DNA of 64,000 bases from Sphingomonas sanxanigenens DSM 19645 = NX02 (GTDB lineage: Bacteria > Pseudomonadota > Alphaproteobacteria > Sphingomonadales > Sphingomonadaceae): positions 3,156,520 through 3,220,519 of the forward strand of contig NZ_CP006644.1 in NCBI RefSeq assembly GCF_000512205.2, read 5' to 3'. Below, one piece after another: positions 41,971 to 53,076 of this stretch. Made by a program: the position numbers and the translations under genes. Below the pieces are notes generated by a model. It ran no database searches. It worked only from the letters and a program-made list of their open reading frames with translations, and was not told the origin of the DNA. Position 1 is the first letter of the stretch. Each line of letters begins with the position of its first letter.

Positions 41971-42800
41971 TGCGCACGCGCCTCCTTGCCGGTCTTCTGG
42001 CGCTGCTCGCCGGCGCCGCAGCGCCCGCCATGGCGAAGTCGCCGCAGCCGCCGTCCCCGGCGGAAGCGATGCGGGCGCTGTGCGGCGTGCCCGATGCGGA
42101 TGCCGAGGGCTGCACCATCGAAGGGCAGAACATCAGCGCTTGGCGCACGGTCGAGTACGCCGTCGATGGCGCCCCCGGCTTCACGTTGCTGGCGACGGTG
42201 AGCGAGGATGCGGACGCCGATAGCCCGCATCTTTCCGCGCCCGGCGACACGCTGGGGCTCGCGCAGGTCAGCTACCGGTTCAGGGACGCGCGCTGGCAGC
42301 AAACGAGCAGGCAGATCAATTTCGGCAGCATCGCGGTTAGCGGTGCTGCGGGCAATCCGCCGATCGTCGGTGAAGGGCGGCTCTTCGTCCAGCAGGCGCT
42401 GAGCAATGGCATGCTGATCGGCCTGCCGATCCGGCGGTTCGAGCCCGGCGGCATCTCGATCACGGGCTTCAGCATGTTCCGCCTGGCGGTGGCAGACGCC
42501 AGCGGCTGGACCTATGCCGGCGACATAGACACAGGAACCGACAATGGCGCGGATTGCGACGGCGGTGGGGCGGAGCGCCCCTGCTACGCGAGCAGCGGCA
42601 CGCTTCGGCAACTGCAGGTGCGAACCGCGGGCCTGCCGTCATGGCCGGATTTCGAGGTGGCGGTGAGCGGAACCATCGTCGGCGACGATGGCAAGGTGCG
42701 CCCGGTCACGGCCGAAGATGCAACCCTATGGCGCTTCAGCGAAAAGGCCGGCGCCTATGTCGGCGTCACCCGCCGCTGCGAGCGGAAGAAGACCTGCTGA
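41970..42800 (+). CDS. Secreted protein of unknown function
   Basis: 276 residues with a signal peptide (MRTRLLAGLLALLAGAAAPAMAK). The mature part contains about six cysteines (LCGVPDADAEGCTIEGQ, DCDGGGAERPCYAS, RRCERKKTC), likely paired as disulfides in the periplasm. No known fold recognised. A hairpin terminator at 42872 follows. Cotranslated with the preceding gene, so the two may form a secreted pair. Confidence 0.72.
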   Translation: MRTRLLAGLLALLAGAAAPAMAKSPQPPSPAEAMRALCGVPDADAEGCTIEGQNISAWRTVEYAVDGAPGFTLLATVSEDADADSPHLSAPGDTLGLAQVSYRFRDARWQQTSRQINFGSIAVSGAAGNPPIVGEGRLFVQQALSNGMLIGLPIRRFEPGGISITGFSMFRLAVADASGWTYAGDIDTGTDNGADCDGGGAERPCYASSGTLRQLQVRTAGLPSWPDFEVAVSGTIVGDDGKVRPVTAEDATLWRFSEKAGAYVGVTRRCERKKTC

Positions 42801-42871
42801 ACGACCGAAGGGGATTTCAGCGAAAACAGGTTAGCCAGCACCTTCCCACCGGGAAGCGTGCGCTGTGGGGG

Positions 42872-42913
42872 CGTCGCTGCCGGGATGAGGTTCATTCCAT
42901 CCCGGCAGCGACG
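42872..42913. terminator. 16-bp perfect hairpin between convergent genes
   Basis: CGTCGCTGCCGGGATG, loop AGGTTCATTC, CATCCCGGCAGCGACG. It ends the secreted-protein operon and also lies eight bases beyond the pdhB stop. No U-tract. Confidence 0.75.
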
Positions 42914-42920
42914 TATCCCA

Positions 42921-44300
42921 TCAGCGATAGCAGACCTTCTTGGCCGCCTCGACGACGCGCGCGGCATCGACCAGCGCGGCCTTTTCGAGGTTCGCCGCAT
43001 AGGGCAGCGGAACATCCTCGTTGGTCACGCGCAGCACCGGCGCGTCGAGATCGTCGAAGCCCTGCTCCATCGCCACCGCGAGGATCTCGCTGGAGATCGA
43101 GCAGACCGGCCAGCCTTCCTCGACCACGACCATACGGTTGGTCTTGGCCAGGCTTTCCAGCACCGTCGCGGTGTCGAGCGGACGCAGCGTGCGCAGGTCG
43201 ATCACCTCGGCATCGATGCCCTCGCCCGCCAGCGTCTCGGCCGCGTCGAGCGCGAGGCCGACGCCGATCGAATAGCTGACGATGGTGACGTCCTTGCCCT
43301 CGCGCATGATCCGCGCCTTGCCGATCGGCAGGACGTAATCGTCGAGCTTGGGCACATCGAAGCTGCGGCCGTAGAGCAGTTCGTTCTCGAGGAAGACGAC
43401 CGGATCCTCGGAGCGGATCGCCGCCTTGAGGAGGCCCTTGGCATCGGCGGCGTCATAGGGCGCGATCACGATCAGGCCGGGAACCGCGGCATACCACGGG
43501 CCGTAGTTCTGGCTGTGCTGCGCGCCGACGCGCGCCGCGGCGCCGTTCGGGCCACGGAACACGATCGGGCAGCGCATCTGGCCGCCGGACATATAGTTGG
43601 TCTTGGCCGCCGAGTTGATGATGTGATCGATCGCCTGCATGGCGAAGTTGAACGTCATGAACTCGATGACCGGCCGCAGGCCGCCCATCGCGGCGCCCGT
43701 GCCGATGCCGGCGAAGCCATATTCGGTGATCGGCGTATCGATCACACGGCGCGGGCCGAACTCGTCGAGCAGGCCCTGCGTTACCTTGTAGGCGCCCTGA
43801 TATTCGGCAACCTCTTCACCCATCACGAAGATGCGGTCGTCGGCGCGCATCTCTTCGGCCATCGCGTCGCGCAGCGCTTCGCGAACGGTCGTCTTGACCA
43901 TCTCGGTGCCCGCCGGGATCGCCGGATCGGCGACCTTGGCCTTCGCTTCCACTGCCAGCTTGGCGACGCCCGATTCCGCCGGCTTGGGCGCTTCGGCCTT
44001 GGGCTCTTCCGCTGGGGCCGGTGCCGGCGCCGCTGCGGGCGCCTCGGCGGCCTCTTCACCCTCGCCGCCGATCAGCGCGATGACGGTGCCGACCTTCACG
44101 CCGTCCGTACCCTCGGCGACCAGGATCCTGGAGATCGTGCCTTCATCGACGGCCTCGAACTCCATCGTCGCCTTGTCGGTCTCGATCTCGGCGAGGATGT
44201 CGCCGGACTTGACCTCGTCGCCTTCCTTGACGAGCCACTTCGAAAGCGTTCCTTCCTCCATCGTCGGGGACAGCGCGGGCATCTTGAGTTCGAGGGCCAT
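42921..44300 (-). CDS. pdhB: Pyruvate dehydrogenase E1 beta subunit with lipoyl domain
   Basis: 459 residues. The first 80 residues are a lipoyl domain ([22 protein letters not shown]) with the lipoylated Lys43 in [13 protein letters not shown], then an Ala/Pro-rich linker, then the E1 beta domain from [18 protein letters not shown] to the end, including [23 protein letters not shown] and the C-terminal transketolase domain. This hybrid layout is known in alphaproteobacteria. With PdhA it decarboxylates pyruvate and passes acetyl to the E2 lipoyl domain. Overlaps the pdhA stop by one base. E2 and E3 genes are not in the window. Confidence 0.97.
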   Translation of the reverse strand: MALELKMPALSPTMEEGTLSKWLVKEGDEVKSGDILAEIETDKATMEFEAVDEGTISRILVAEGTDGVKVGTVIALIGGEGEEAAEAPAAAPAPAPAEEPKAEAPKPAESGVAKLAVEAKAKVADPAIPAGTEMVKTTVREALRDAMAEEMRADDRIFVMGEEVAEYQGAYKVTQGLLDEFGPRRVIDTPITEYGFAGIGTGAAMGGLRPVIEFMTFNFAMQAIDHIINSAAKTNYMSGGQMRCPIVFRGPNGAAARVGAQHSQNYGPWYAAVPGLIVIAPYDAADAKGLLKAAIRSEDPVVFLENELLYGRSFDVPKLDDYVLPIGKARIMREGKDVTIVSYSIGVGLALDAAETLAGEGIDAEVIDLRTLRPLDTATVLESLAKTNRMVVVEEGWPVCSISSEILAVAMEQGFDDLDAPVLRVTNEDVPLPYAANLEKAALVDAARVVEAAKKVCYR

Positions 44301-45385
44301 CAGTAGGTTTCCACCAGGACGTCAGTGTAGAGGTCGGAGAGCGGCGGCTCGGGCGAGGTTTCGGCAAACTCCGCGGCATCGCTGACGATCTTGCGGATTT
44401 CCTTGTCGATATCCTTCAGCGCGTCCTCGCCGACGCCGAGCGCCTCGAGCTCGCGCTTCACGCCCTCGATCGGATCGGACTTGTCGCGCACCGCCTGCAC
44501 TTCCTCGCGCGAGCGATATTTGGCGGGGTCCGACATCGAGTGGCCGCGATAGCGATAGGTCTTGAGTTCGAGCAGGATCGGGCCCTTGCCCGAACGGACC
44601 CAGTCGACCGCGACATTGGCCGCGCCACGCACCGCGAGCACGTCCATGCCGTCGACCTGGAGGCCGGGGATGCGGAAGCTGTCGCCGCGGCGATAGAGCT
44701 GGTCCTCGGCCGACGAGCGGTTGACGCTCGTGCCCATGGCGTACTGGTTGTTCTCGATCACGAAGATGATCGGGAGCTTCCAGAGCTCCGCCATGTTGAA
44801 GCTCTCGTAGACCTGGCCCTGGTTGGCCGCGCCATCGCCGAAATAGGCCATCGCGACGCCGCCATCGTTCGAATATTTATGGCCGAACGCCAGGCCGGTG
44901 CCGAGCGAGACCTGCGCGCCGACGATGCCGTGGCCGCCATAGAAACGATGCTCGGTCGAGAACATGTGCATCGAGCCGCCCTTGCCGCGGCTGATGCCAG
45001 CCTCGCGACCGGTCAGCTCGGCCATGATCACCTTGGGATCGATGCCATAGGCGAGCATGTGGCCGTGATCGCGGTAACCGGTGATCACGCTGTCCTTGCC
45101 GACTTCGAGCGCGGACTGCAGGCCGACGGCAACGGCTTCCTGACCGATATAGAGGTGGCAGAAGCCACCGATCAGGCCCAGGCCGTAAAGCTGGCCGGCC
45201 CGCTCTTCGAAGCGGCGGATCAGCAGCATTTCACGATAGAAGGCCAGCAACTCTTCCTGGCTCGCTTCGTAGCGGGCCGGTTCGGGCGGACGTTCGCGAT
45301 TGGGGAGCGGCGTCGCTTCTGCTGCGGGGGCAGGCGCAGCGGCCTTGCCGCGCCGGGGAGTGGTCGGTTTTGCCAAGAACGTCAT
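44300..45385 (-). CDS. pdhA: Pyruvate dehydrogenase E1 alpha subunit
   Basis: 361 residues from the ATG at 45385 ([20 protein letters not shown]). The thiamine diphosphate motif runs from [19 protein letters not shown] to [13 protein letters not shown]; other blocks are [27 protein letters not shown], the [18 protein letters not shown] region and the phosphorylation-loop-like [17 protein letters not shown]. Forms the E1 heterotetramer with PdhB; first gene of the operon. The Ala/Pro-rich N-terminus is typical of the alphaproteobacterial form. Confidence 0.97.
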   Translation of the reverse strand: MTFLAKPTTPRRGKAAAPAPAAEATPLPNRERPPEPARYEASQEELLAFYREMLLIRRFEERAGQLYGLGLIGGFCHLYIGQEAVAVGLQSALEVGKDSVITGYRDHGHMLAYGIDPKVIMAELTGREAGISRGKGGSMHMFSTEHRFYGGHGIVGAQVSLGTGLAFGHKYSNDGGVAMAYFGDGAANQGQVYESFNMAELWKLPIIFVIENNQYAMGTSVNRSSAEDQLYRRGDSFRIPGLQVDGMDVLAVRGAANVAVDWVRSGKGPILLELKTYRYRGHSMSDPAKYRSREEVQAVRDKSDPIEGVKRELEALGVGEDALKDIDKEIRKIVSDAAEFAETSPEPPLSDLYTDVLVETY

Positions 45386-45516
45386 CCCTGTCGGTGGGTT
45401 CGTCGGGCCGTCTATAGGCGTCGTTTGACGCAGTGCGCAACGCCCCGGCAAAAGCTTGTCCGACATATTTGATGTCCGGAACGTCACAACGCCCGGCCTG
45501 TCAGACCGCATCCGCC

Positions 45517-45828
45517 TTATTTCAAGGGGATGATGACCTCATCGGGGTGCGCGACGCCGAGCTCCTTGCGGACCAGTTCGTCGACCATATCGGGATTGGC
45601 ATGCCGGGGATCGAGCAGGTCGACGCGATTGGCAAGCACCGCCTTCTGGGCCTTGAGCCGCTCGAGCTCGGCGCTGCGCACGCCGATCTGGCGCTTGTAA
45701 TCGCTCCAGGCGAGCACGCCGTTGGAACCCAGCACCGCATAGCCGCCGAAGAAGGCGATCACGAGCAGCGCGAACGCCGGGCCGGCGGCCGATGCAAGCA
45801 ATGTCGGAAGTTTACGCGCCTTGGTCAC
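45517..45828 (-). CDS. ftsB: Cell-division protein FtsB (DivIC/FtsB family)
   Basis: 103 residues from a GTG at 45828 preceded by a purine-rich AGGGCGG. A short cytoplasmic N-terminus, one membrane segment (ALLVIAFFGGYAVLG), and a coiled coil (YKRQIGVRSAELERLKAQKAVLANRVDLLDP) ending DMVDELVRKELGVAHPDEVII, the usual FtsB tail. It works with FtsL and FtsQ in the divisome to switch on septal wall synthesis. Placed between eno and pdhA as in many alphaproteobacteria. Confidence 0.92.
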   Translation of the reverse strand: MTKARKLPTLLASAAGPAFALLVIAFFGGYAVLGSNGVLAWSDYKRQIGVRSAELERLKAQKAVLANRVDLLDPRHANPDMVDELVRKELGVAHPDEVIIPLK

Positions 45829-45900
45829 CCCGCCCTTGAATCACATGCGACTCGCGGAATCAAGCGGGGTTTGCGCGGATCGGCACGCACACCGCGCGAT

Positions 45901-45918
45901 CCGCCGCCGAAGCGGCGG
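45901..45918 (-). terminator. UUCG-loop hairpin between eno and ftsB
   Basis: On the minus strand the sequence is CCGCCGC, loop TTCG, GCGGCGG, a very stable stem with a UUCG tetraloop. It could stop part of the transcription from eno before ftsB. No U-tract follows. Confidence 0.5.
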
Positions 45919-45963
45919 ACCGCGCGGATCGTTGCGTAGACGATATTATTTCAGCCGGAGGAC

Positions 45964-47310
<1,347 letters not shown>

Positions 47311-47395
47311 TTATCGCCCGCCGGGCGGAACCGCGCTACGACACCGAATGTTGTGGGGAAGGAATGACATCAGCGATCGAGATGCGAGGAGCGAC

Positions 47396-48025
47396 ATGAC
47401 CGACGAGCGTGCAGAGTTCAACGGCACCCCCGAGGGCGTGACGAGCGAGCCGGCGGCAAGCACCGCCAACCGCAGCGCGGAGGCCGTGAAGGCCGCGACC
47501 GAAAAGCTCTCGGCGGCCGCCAGGCCGGCCGTCGATGCGACCAAGGCTGCAGCAAGGGACGCCAGCGAAAAGGTCCGTGCGGAAGCCAGCAAGCTCAAGG
47601 GCCAGGCGACGGACAAGGCGCGTGAAGTCGCCACCGAGGGCAAGGAAAAGGCGACCACAACGCTTGACGAATTTGCCAGGCTGATCAGCGAGGCGGCCGA
47701 AACCGTCGATGAGCGGCTCGGCGTGCAATATGGCGGCTATGCCCGCTCTGCCGCCGACATGGTCTCGGGCGTCGCCGCCCAACTGCGCGACAAGGATGTC
47801 GACGCGTTGTTCGAGGATGCGCGCGGGTTCGTGAAGAAGAGCCCGGCGGTGGCGATCGGCACCGCGGCCGCCTTGGGCTTCGTCCTCGCGCGGCTGGTCA
47901 AGGCCGGCCTTGGCGAAGCACCGGTGGCTGAAGAGCCGACATACACACCGCCCTCCCCCGTCGCTCCGCAACCGGTGACGTCCGGCTTCGCGGACAGCCC
48001 ACCTTCCGTGCCCCCCGTCGTCTGA
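47396..48025 (+). CDS. Ala/Lys-rich membrane-associated protein, unknown function
   Basis: 209 residues, start at 47396 with GGAG five bases upstream. Residues about 20-90 are an amphipathic Ala/Lys/Glu-rich helix like those of apolipoprotein- and late-embryogenesis-type proteins; the central part (LIDEAAETVDERLGVQYGGYARSAADMVSG-like region) is followed by a glycine/alanine hydrophobic segment VAIGTAAALGFVLARLVKAG and a Pro-rich tail. No known fold recognised. First of four small proteins on the plus strand that look like one operon with the Holin-X and DUF3618 genes. Confidence 0.7.
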   Translation: MTDERAEFNGTPEGVTSEPAASTANRSAEAVKAATEKLSAAARPAVDATKAAARDASEKVRAEASKLKGQATDKAREVATEGKEKATTTLDEFARLISEAAETVDERLGVQYGGYARSAADMVSGVAAQLRDKDVDALFEDARGFVKKSPAVAIGTAAALGFVLARLVKAGLGEAPVAEEPTYTPPSPVAPQPVTSGFADSPPSVPPVV

Positions 48026-48029
48026 AGGC

Positions 48030-48440
48030 ATGGGGGTGAGCGAGGGGGTGGACTCGGTCGTGGAACCCGCCGCGTCAGGTCCGGAAGATTCGTCGATCGG
48101 CACGCTGCTGTCGCAGCTCGTCGACGATGGCGAGAATTTCGTCAGGGCCGAAATCAGGCTGTATCGCGCGCAGGCGATTGCGCGGCTCGTCGAGGCGCGC
48201 ACGGCGGTCGCGATGATTGCGGTCGCCGCGGTGATCCTTTTGGCGAGCGCAATCGCTTTGCTGGTGGGTCTGATCTTCATCCTTGCGCCCTATCTGGGAC
48301 GCGTCGGCGCGGTGGCGGTCGTGATCGGCCTGGCACTCGCGCTCGCTTGGATCCTGGTGCGGGTGGCGTTGGCCAAATTGCGCAAGGCCACCGATCCAGA
48401 CGCCTCGCCGGCCGAGCCTGATCTCGGAGGCGGTCGATGA
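48030..48440 (+). CDS. Holin-X (phage holin family, PF07332-type) membrane protein
   Basis: 136 residues. Two adjacent membrane segments (TAVAMIAVAAVILLASAIALLVG and VGAVAVVIGLALALAWILVRV) follow a cytoplasmic helix (TLLSQLVDDGENFVRAEIRLYRAQ), as in the actinobacterial/Holin-X superfamily. Despite the name this family is chromosomal and is not evidence of a prophage. Starts four bases after the preceding gene and overlaps the DUF3618 gene by four. Confidence 0.82.
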   Translation: MGVSEGVDSVVEPAASGPEDSSIGTLLSQLVDDGENFVRAEIRLYRAQAIARLVEARTAVAMIAVAAVILLASAIALLVGLIFILAPYLGRVGAVAVVIGLALALAWILVRVALAKLRKATDPDASPAEPDLGGGR

Positions 48441-48778
48441 GCCGGGCGATCGAGGAGTTGCGCGTGGCGGAGGCCAAGTCGAAGGCCGCGCGCCAGCAGC
48501 TGACGACGACGATGATCGCGCTGCAGAAGCGGCTGACGCCCAAGGCGCTGATGCAGGAAGCGACCGAAGAAATCAGGGAACGCGCCACTGCTTTCGCTCA
48601 GGACACGGTAGAGACGATCCGGCAACGCCCCGCCGCTGCCGCAGGATTCGTCGCCGGCGTCGGCCTCCTGCTTTTTCGCGACAAGGCGATGAAGGCGGCG
48701 GGGCGGTTGTTCCGGCGTGAAACCGAACCCGATGATGACGAGTTGAATGCGCGGATGGTCGGCGAGAGCATCGGTTGA
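48437..48778 (+). CDS. DUF3618-domain protein
   Basis: 113 residues. The DUF3618 motif is at the start (SRAIEELRVAEAKSKAARQQLTTTMIALQKRLTPKALM), followed by a hydrophobic segment (AAAAGFVAGVGLLLF) and an acidic tail. The family is common next to Holin-X genes and DUF883/ElaB-like genes in proteobacteria; its role is unknown but the association suggests membrane-surface or ribosome-associated stress functions. Overlaps the Holin-X stop (ATGA). Confidence 0.85.
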   Translation: MSRAIEELRVAEAKSKAARQQLTTTMIALQKRLTPKALMQEATEEIRERATAFAQDTVETIRQRPAAAAGFVAGVGLLLFRDKAMKAAGRLFRRETEPDDDELNARMVGESIG

Positions 48779-48814
48779 CCGCGGCGCGATCCGCATGACA
48801 GGAGACAGGACGAG

Positions 48815-49318
48815 ATGAGCAAGGTCAGCGAAGGTGTCGAGAAGGCCAAGGCCTTCGCGAGCGAAACCGCAGAGAGTGCGCGCACCGCGACCAGCGACGC
48901 CGTGGCGACGGTGAAGGCGAAGGCCGAAGGCGCCTACGACACGACGCGCACCAAGGCCGCGGAGGCGGTCGACGCGACCAAGCGCGGTGCCGCCAGCGCG
49001 ACGCGCAAGGCCGGCGATGCGGTGCAGGACAATCCGCTGGCGGTGCTCGTCGGCGGCCTCGCGCTCGGCGCGCTCGCCGGCACGCTGCTCCCGCGCACCC
49101 GCCGCGAAGAGGAATTGCTGGGCGATGTCAGCCGCACGATCCACGATCGCGCCGGCGAGGCCGTGAAGGCCGCGCGCGCGGCGGGCGTCGAGCATCTCGA
49201 TTCGCTCGGCATCAGCAAGGAAAACGCAAAGGCCCAGGCCAGCAGCCTGCTCGACGGCGTCGTGAAGGCCGCCGGCAGCGCGGGCACCGCTGCGGCGGAG
49301 AAGGTCAAGGGCGCCTGA
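48815..49318 (+). CDS. Ala/Lys-rich helical protein with glycine-zipper segment
   Basis: 167 residues. Residues 1-70 form a Lys/Ala/Glu amphipathic helix (AKAFASETAESARTATSDAVATVKAKAEG), then PLAVLVGGLALGALAGTLLP, a GxxxG glycine-zipper membrane segment as in ElaB/YqjD proteins, then more amphipathic helix. ElaB-like proteins bind the inner membrane and stationary-phase ribosomes; similarity here is in general layout only. Last gene of the cluster, followed by a terminator. Confidence 0.72.
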   Translation: MSKVSEGVEKAKAFASETAESARTATSDAVATVKAKAEGAYDTTRTKAAEAVDATKRGAASATRKAGDAVQDNPLAVLVGGLALGALAGTLLPRTRREEELLGDVSRTIHDRAGEAVKAARAAGVEHLDSLGISKENAKAQASSLLDGVVKAAGSAGTAAAEKVKGA

Positions 49319-49326
49319 ACCCGTGC

Positions 49327-49357
49327 GTCCTCCCCGGTGCGCTGCATCGGGGAGGAC
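49327..49357. terminator. Hairpin between the stress cluster and DUF72 gene
   Basis: GTCCTCCCCG at 49327-49336 pairs with CGGGGAGGAC at 49348-49357. It lies in the 47-bp gap between convergent genes and can serve both. Confidence 0.65.
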
Positions 49358-49365
49358 ACACGAAT

Positions 49366-50166
49366 TCACCCGCTCAGCCGCTCCAGCATCGCTTCGGCCG
49401 CCGCTGGCGCCCGCACCTTGGCGCCGTTGATCATGAATATGAACACGTCGCGCTGGCCGCTGGCGCTCGCATCGGTCGCGTCGACATAAGGCAGGCCGTC
49501 GGGTGCCCCGCCCGCCGCCCAGTCCCGCGCGATCGCCGTCCAGTGGTCCAGCGCGCCGGGGGTATAGCCGGTCGGCTGATCCTCCTTCGCATCCTGAAGG
49601 CGGGCATAGACGAAATCCGCGGTCTGGTCGGCGAAGCAGGGATGATCCTCCGCATCGGCAAAGACGAGCGCGACACCCGCCTTCCGGAGCATCGCGACGA
49701 AGCCGGGATCGCGGAAGCTCTCATGCCGCGGTTCGACCGCATGGCGCAGCGGCACGCCGCGATGCGCCGCCGGCAGCATCGCAAGGAACGCCTTGAACTC
49801 GTCCTCTTCATAGCGCTTGGTCGTCGCGAACTGCCAGAGGATGGGGCCGAGCCGATCGCCGAGCTCGACCAGCCCCTGGTCGACGAACTTTGCGATCGAC
49901 TCCGCTGCCTCGCGCAGATCCTTGCGGTTGGTGCAGTAGCGGGAGGCTTTCACGCTGAACTGGAACCCGTCGGGCACGGCCTTCGCCCAGCCCGCGAAGC
50001 TCTTGGGCGATTGCAGGCGATAATAGGTGCCGTTGATCTCGATCGCCGTCACACGGCTTGCGGCATGTTCCAGTTCGCGCGCCTGCGCCAGCTTGGGCGG
50101 GTAGAAGGTGCCGCGCCACGGCTCATAGGTCCATCCCCCGATGCCGACCCGGATGCTGCCCGCCAT
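49366..50166 (-). CDS. DUF72 family protein
   Basis: 266 residues, DUF72 (YecE-like) TIM-barrel family: IRVGIGGWTYEPWRGTFYPPKLAQARELEHAASRVTAIEINGTYYRLQ, FQFSVKASRYCTN, LGPILWQFAT, AVEPRHESF, FADAEDHPCFADQTADFVYARL and FIMINGAKVRAPAAAEAML. Start at 50166 has GGAG eight bases upstream. Function is unknown; some relatives are found near nucleic-acid enzymes. Stands alone here. Confidence 0.92.
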   Translation of the reverse strand: MAGSIRVGIGGWTYEPWRGTFYPPKLAQARELEHAASRVTAIEINGTYYRLQSPKSFAGWAKAVPDGFQFSVKASRYCTNRKDLREAAESIAKFVDQGLVELGDRLGPILWQFATTKRYEEDEFKAFLAMLPAAHRGVPLRHAVEPRHESFRDPGFVAMLRKAGVALVFADAEDHPCFADQTADFVYARLQDAKEDQPTGYTPGALDHWTAIARDWAAGGAPDGLPYVDATDASASGQRDVFIFMINGAKVRAPAAAEAMLERLSG

Positions 50167-50264
50167 TCGCTTCTCTCCATGACTTTCGTCACAGCTTGTC
50201 ATCAAGCTGGCCGATATTCAAAAGCTTAGCTTCGATTCCAGCGTATCCGGATGACCCAGAGACC

Positions 50265-50693
50265 ATGATCAACCGCCTTCTCAGCGCCACCGCCATCATC
50301 CTTGCCAGTGCGCCGGTCGCGCCCGCGGCGCAGGCCGCCACCGCTTGCCCCGCGAAGGATTTCTCCGCCTTCGTAACCGCATTTGCCGACGACGTCGCCA
50401 TCCAGCGCGCGTTCACCGCCGATCCGCTGTTCAGCGAATCGATCGATCCGGCCGCCGAACCCGAGCCGGCTCCGGTCACCGAGCGCCTGGCCGGCGCGGC
50501 CCGCGCCTTCCCGGTGATGCCCAGTGCCGCCCAGCAGAGGCGCGACGGCCTGCAGCTGACCGTCAGCAACGGCGTGGATGGCGACCATGTCGTCACGCTG
50601 CGCAAGCCCGACACCGACGCGCAGGTCCGCTACCTCTTCCGCAAGGCCGGGACCTGCTGGCAACTCTATCGCCGGGCGGACGATTCGCTGTGA
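50265..50693 (+). CDS. Secreted small protein, unknown function
   Basis: 142 residues with a signal peptide (MINRLLSATAIILASAPVAPAAQAA). The mature part, CPAKDFSAFVTAFADDVAIQRAFT to RYLFRKAGTCWQLYRRADDSL, has two cysteines and resembles small periplasmic proteins of the DUF4893 or NTF2-like kind in size, but I cannot assign it. It is 17 bases upstream of the MaoC gene and may share its transcript. Confidence 0.68.
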   Translation: MINRLLSATAIILASAPVAPAAQAATACPAKDFSAFVTAFADDVAIQRAFTADPLFSESIDPAAEPEPAPVTERLAGAARAFPVMPSAAQQRRDGLQLTVSNGVDGDHVVTLRKPDTDAQVRYLFRKAGTCWQLYRRADDSL

Positions 50694-50710
50694 CGCGGGG
50701 AAACAGCGAG

Positions 50711-51214
50711 ATGGGCAAAGACCTCTTCCTTGACGATCTTGTCGTCGGCCAGACCTGGCATGGCGGGCCGATCGAGATGCGCGAGGCGGACATCATCCGC
50801 TTCGCGCAGGAGTTCGATCCGCAGCCCATGCATGTCGACAAGGCGGAAGCGGCGAGCGGGCGGTTCGGCGGCATCATCGCAAGCGGCTGGCACGTCGCAG
50901 CGGCGCTGATGCGCGATTTCGTCGACAAGGCGCCATTCGGGCAGACGCCGCTGCTGGGGCTGAAGGTGGACGATCTGCAATGGCGCAAGGCCGTCCGCCC
51001 CGGCGACGTGCTGAGCGTGACCCGCGAGATCGTCGAGATCGCGCCGTCCCGCAGCAAGCCGGATCGCGGCACGATCTCGATGCGGATCACCGCCGCCAAT
51101 CAGGATGGCGACGTCGTCATGTCCTTCCTCAACCTTATCCAACTCCCCAAGCGCCGGCCTGTCCCAGCGCCGATTGCGGAAGCGGCAGCCGCTCACCCAC
51201 CCTCCGGAAGCTAG
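50711..51214 (+). CDS. MaoC-like hydratase
   Basis: 167 residues, single hotdog domain. The hydratase-2 motif is FAQEFDPQPMHVDKAEAASGRFGGIIASGWH, with the catalytic Asp and His, then GLKVDDLQWRKAVRPGDVLSVTREIVEI. It adds water to a trans-2-enoyl thioester; the acyl substrate is unknown. The 3' end overlaps the convergent antiporter gene by four bases. Confidence 0.9.
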   Translation: MGKDLFLDDLVVGQTWHGGPIEMREADIIRFAQEFDPQPMHVDKAEAASGRFGGIIASGWHVAAALMRDFVDKAPFGQTPLLGLKVDDLQWRKAVRPGDVLSVTREIVEIAPSRSKPDRGTISMRITAANQDGDVVMSFLNLIQLPKRRPVPAPIAEAAAAHPPSGS

Positions 51215-52545
51215 ACCCCGGCGGCCGGCTCGGCCTGCCCGCGCTGTCCTGTCCGGCGCATCACGACATCGAACATGGGATTGGCCATCATCGTGGTGAC
51301 GATCGCCATCAACACGAGGATCGCGAACAGCGCCGGGCCGATGATGCCCTTCTGCAGCCCGATATTGATGATGATCAGCTCCATCAGGCCGCGCGCGTTC
51401 ATCAGCGCGGCGATCCCCAAAGCCACGCTGTTCTCCTCGCCGCAGAGCCGCGCAGCGATGTAGCACGCGCCTGCCTTGGCCAGGATCGATGCGATCAGGA
51501 TGAGCGCGGCGATCAGCAGCAGGTCAGCGGAATTCATGACATCAAGCCGGGTGTTGAGCCCCGAGTAGGTGAAGAACATCGGCAGCAGCAGCACCACCGT
51601 CAGCGGTTCGATCTTGCGCTTGATCTCCTCGGTCAGCAGCCCGCGCGGCATCACCGCGCCCATCGCGAAGCCGCCGAAGATCGCGTGGATGCCGACCAGA
51701 TCCATCAGCAGCGCCGATAGGCAGAACGCGATCATCACGATGGCGAGATGCGTCGCGGTCATCCTGCCCGCGCGCTCCACCGCACGGCCGAGCGGTGCCA
51801 GGATCCGCGGTCCGAAAAAGAACAGGAATGCCGCCCACGCCAGCCCGCCGCCGATCGCGAGCACCGCCACGCCCGGGCCGCCACCGAAGGCGGCGAGCAC
51901 GATCGCCAGCACGCACCACGAACAGGCATCGTCGAACGCGCCGGCAGTCAGGGATAGGGTGCCGAGCGAGGAATTGGCGAGGCCGCGTTCGTTGATGATC
52001 CGCGCGAGCATCGGGAACGCGGTCAGCGCGATGCACGCGCCCAGGAACAAGGTCGCGTTCGCCCGGCCGATGCCGGGCGCGAACAACCCCGGCACGTCCA
52101 GCAGCAACGGCGTGATCAGCACCGCGAAACCGAAGGGCGCGGCGATGCCGGCGATCGACACGGCAAATGCGGTCGGCCCCTTGGAACGGAAATGATCGGT
52201 CCGAAGGGTCGTGCCGACGATGAACATGTAGAGCCCCACCCCCAGCTGCGCGCCCGCATAGAGCAGGTTACGCGTCTCGGGGGGGAAGATCGCCGCCTGC
52301 AGGCCGGGGAACAGCAGGCCGAGCAGCGACGGGCCCAGCACCACGCCGGCGATCATCTCCCCCACCACCGGCGGCTGGCGAAGCAGGGTCACGAGGCGGC
52401 CGCACAGGAAGCAGGCGATGAGGATGACGGCGAGCTGCAGGAAGAAATGGATGCTGTAGTCGCCCGGCGCGAAGCTGCCATCGGGTCCGTGGGGGTCAAG
52501 CAGGTTCGAAACGGTGTGGACCAGGCTGTCGAACGTCTCTCTCAC
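51211..52545 (-). CDS. CPA2-type cation:proton antiporter
   Basis: 444 residues with about twelve membrane segments: FFLQLAVILIACFLCGRLVTLLRQPPVVGEMIAGVVLGPSLLGLLFPG at the start, a broken-helix region ATLFLGACIALTAFPMLARIINERGLAN, AGAFDDACSWCVLAIVLA, and GGFAMGAVMPRG. No C-terminal TrkA-N (RCK) domain, so it is the short form of KefB/GerN-like exchangers that move Na+ or K+ against protons. It stands alone on its strand. Confidence 0.92.
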   Translation of the reverse strand: MRETFDSLVHTVSNLLDPHGPDGSFAPGDYSIHFFLQLAVILIACFLCGRLVTLLRQPPVVGEMIAGVVLGPSLLGLLFPGLQAAIFPPETRNLLYAGAQLGVGLYMFIVGTTLRTDHFRSKGPTAFAVSIAGIAAPFGFAVLITPLLLDVPGLFAPGIGRANATLFLGACIALTAFPMLARIINERGLANSSLGTLSLTAGAFDDACSWCVLAIVLAAFGGGPGVAVLAIGGGLAWAAFLFFFGPRILAPLGRAVERAGRMTATHLAIVMIAFCLSALLMDLVGIHAIFGGFAMGAVMPRGLLTEEIKRKIEPLTVVLLLPMFFTYSGLNTRLDVMNSADLLLIAALILIASILAKAGACYIAARLCGEENSVALGIAALMNARGLMELIIINIGLQKGIIGPALFAILVLMAIVTTMMANPMFDVVMRRTGQRGQAEPAAGV

Positions 52546-53033
<488 letters not shown>

Positions 53034-53076
53034 CCCCGGCGGCCTTAGGCGCTTCACCCTGCAAAGCGCAAGAACG

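Noticed and set aside
48030-48440. Possible prophage holin
   Set aside because: The Holin-X family is chromosomal in many bacteria and there are no other phage genes nearby.
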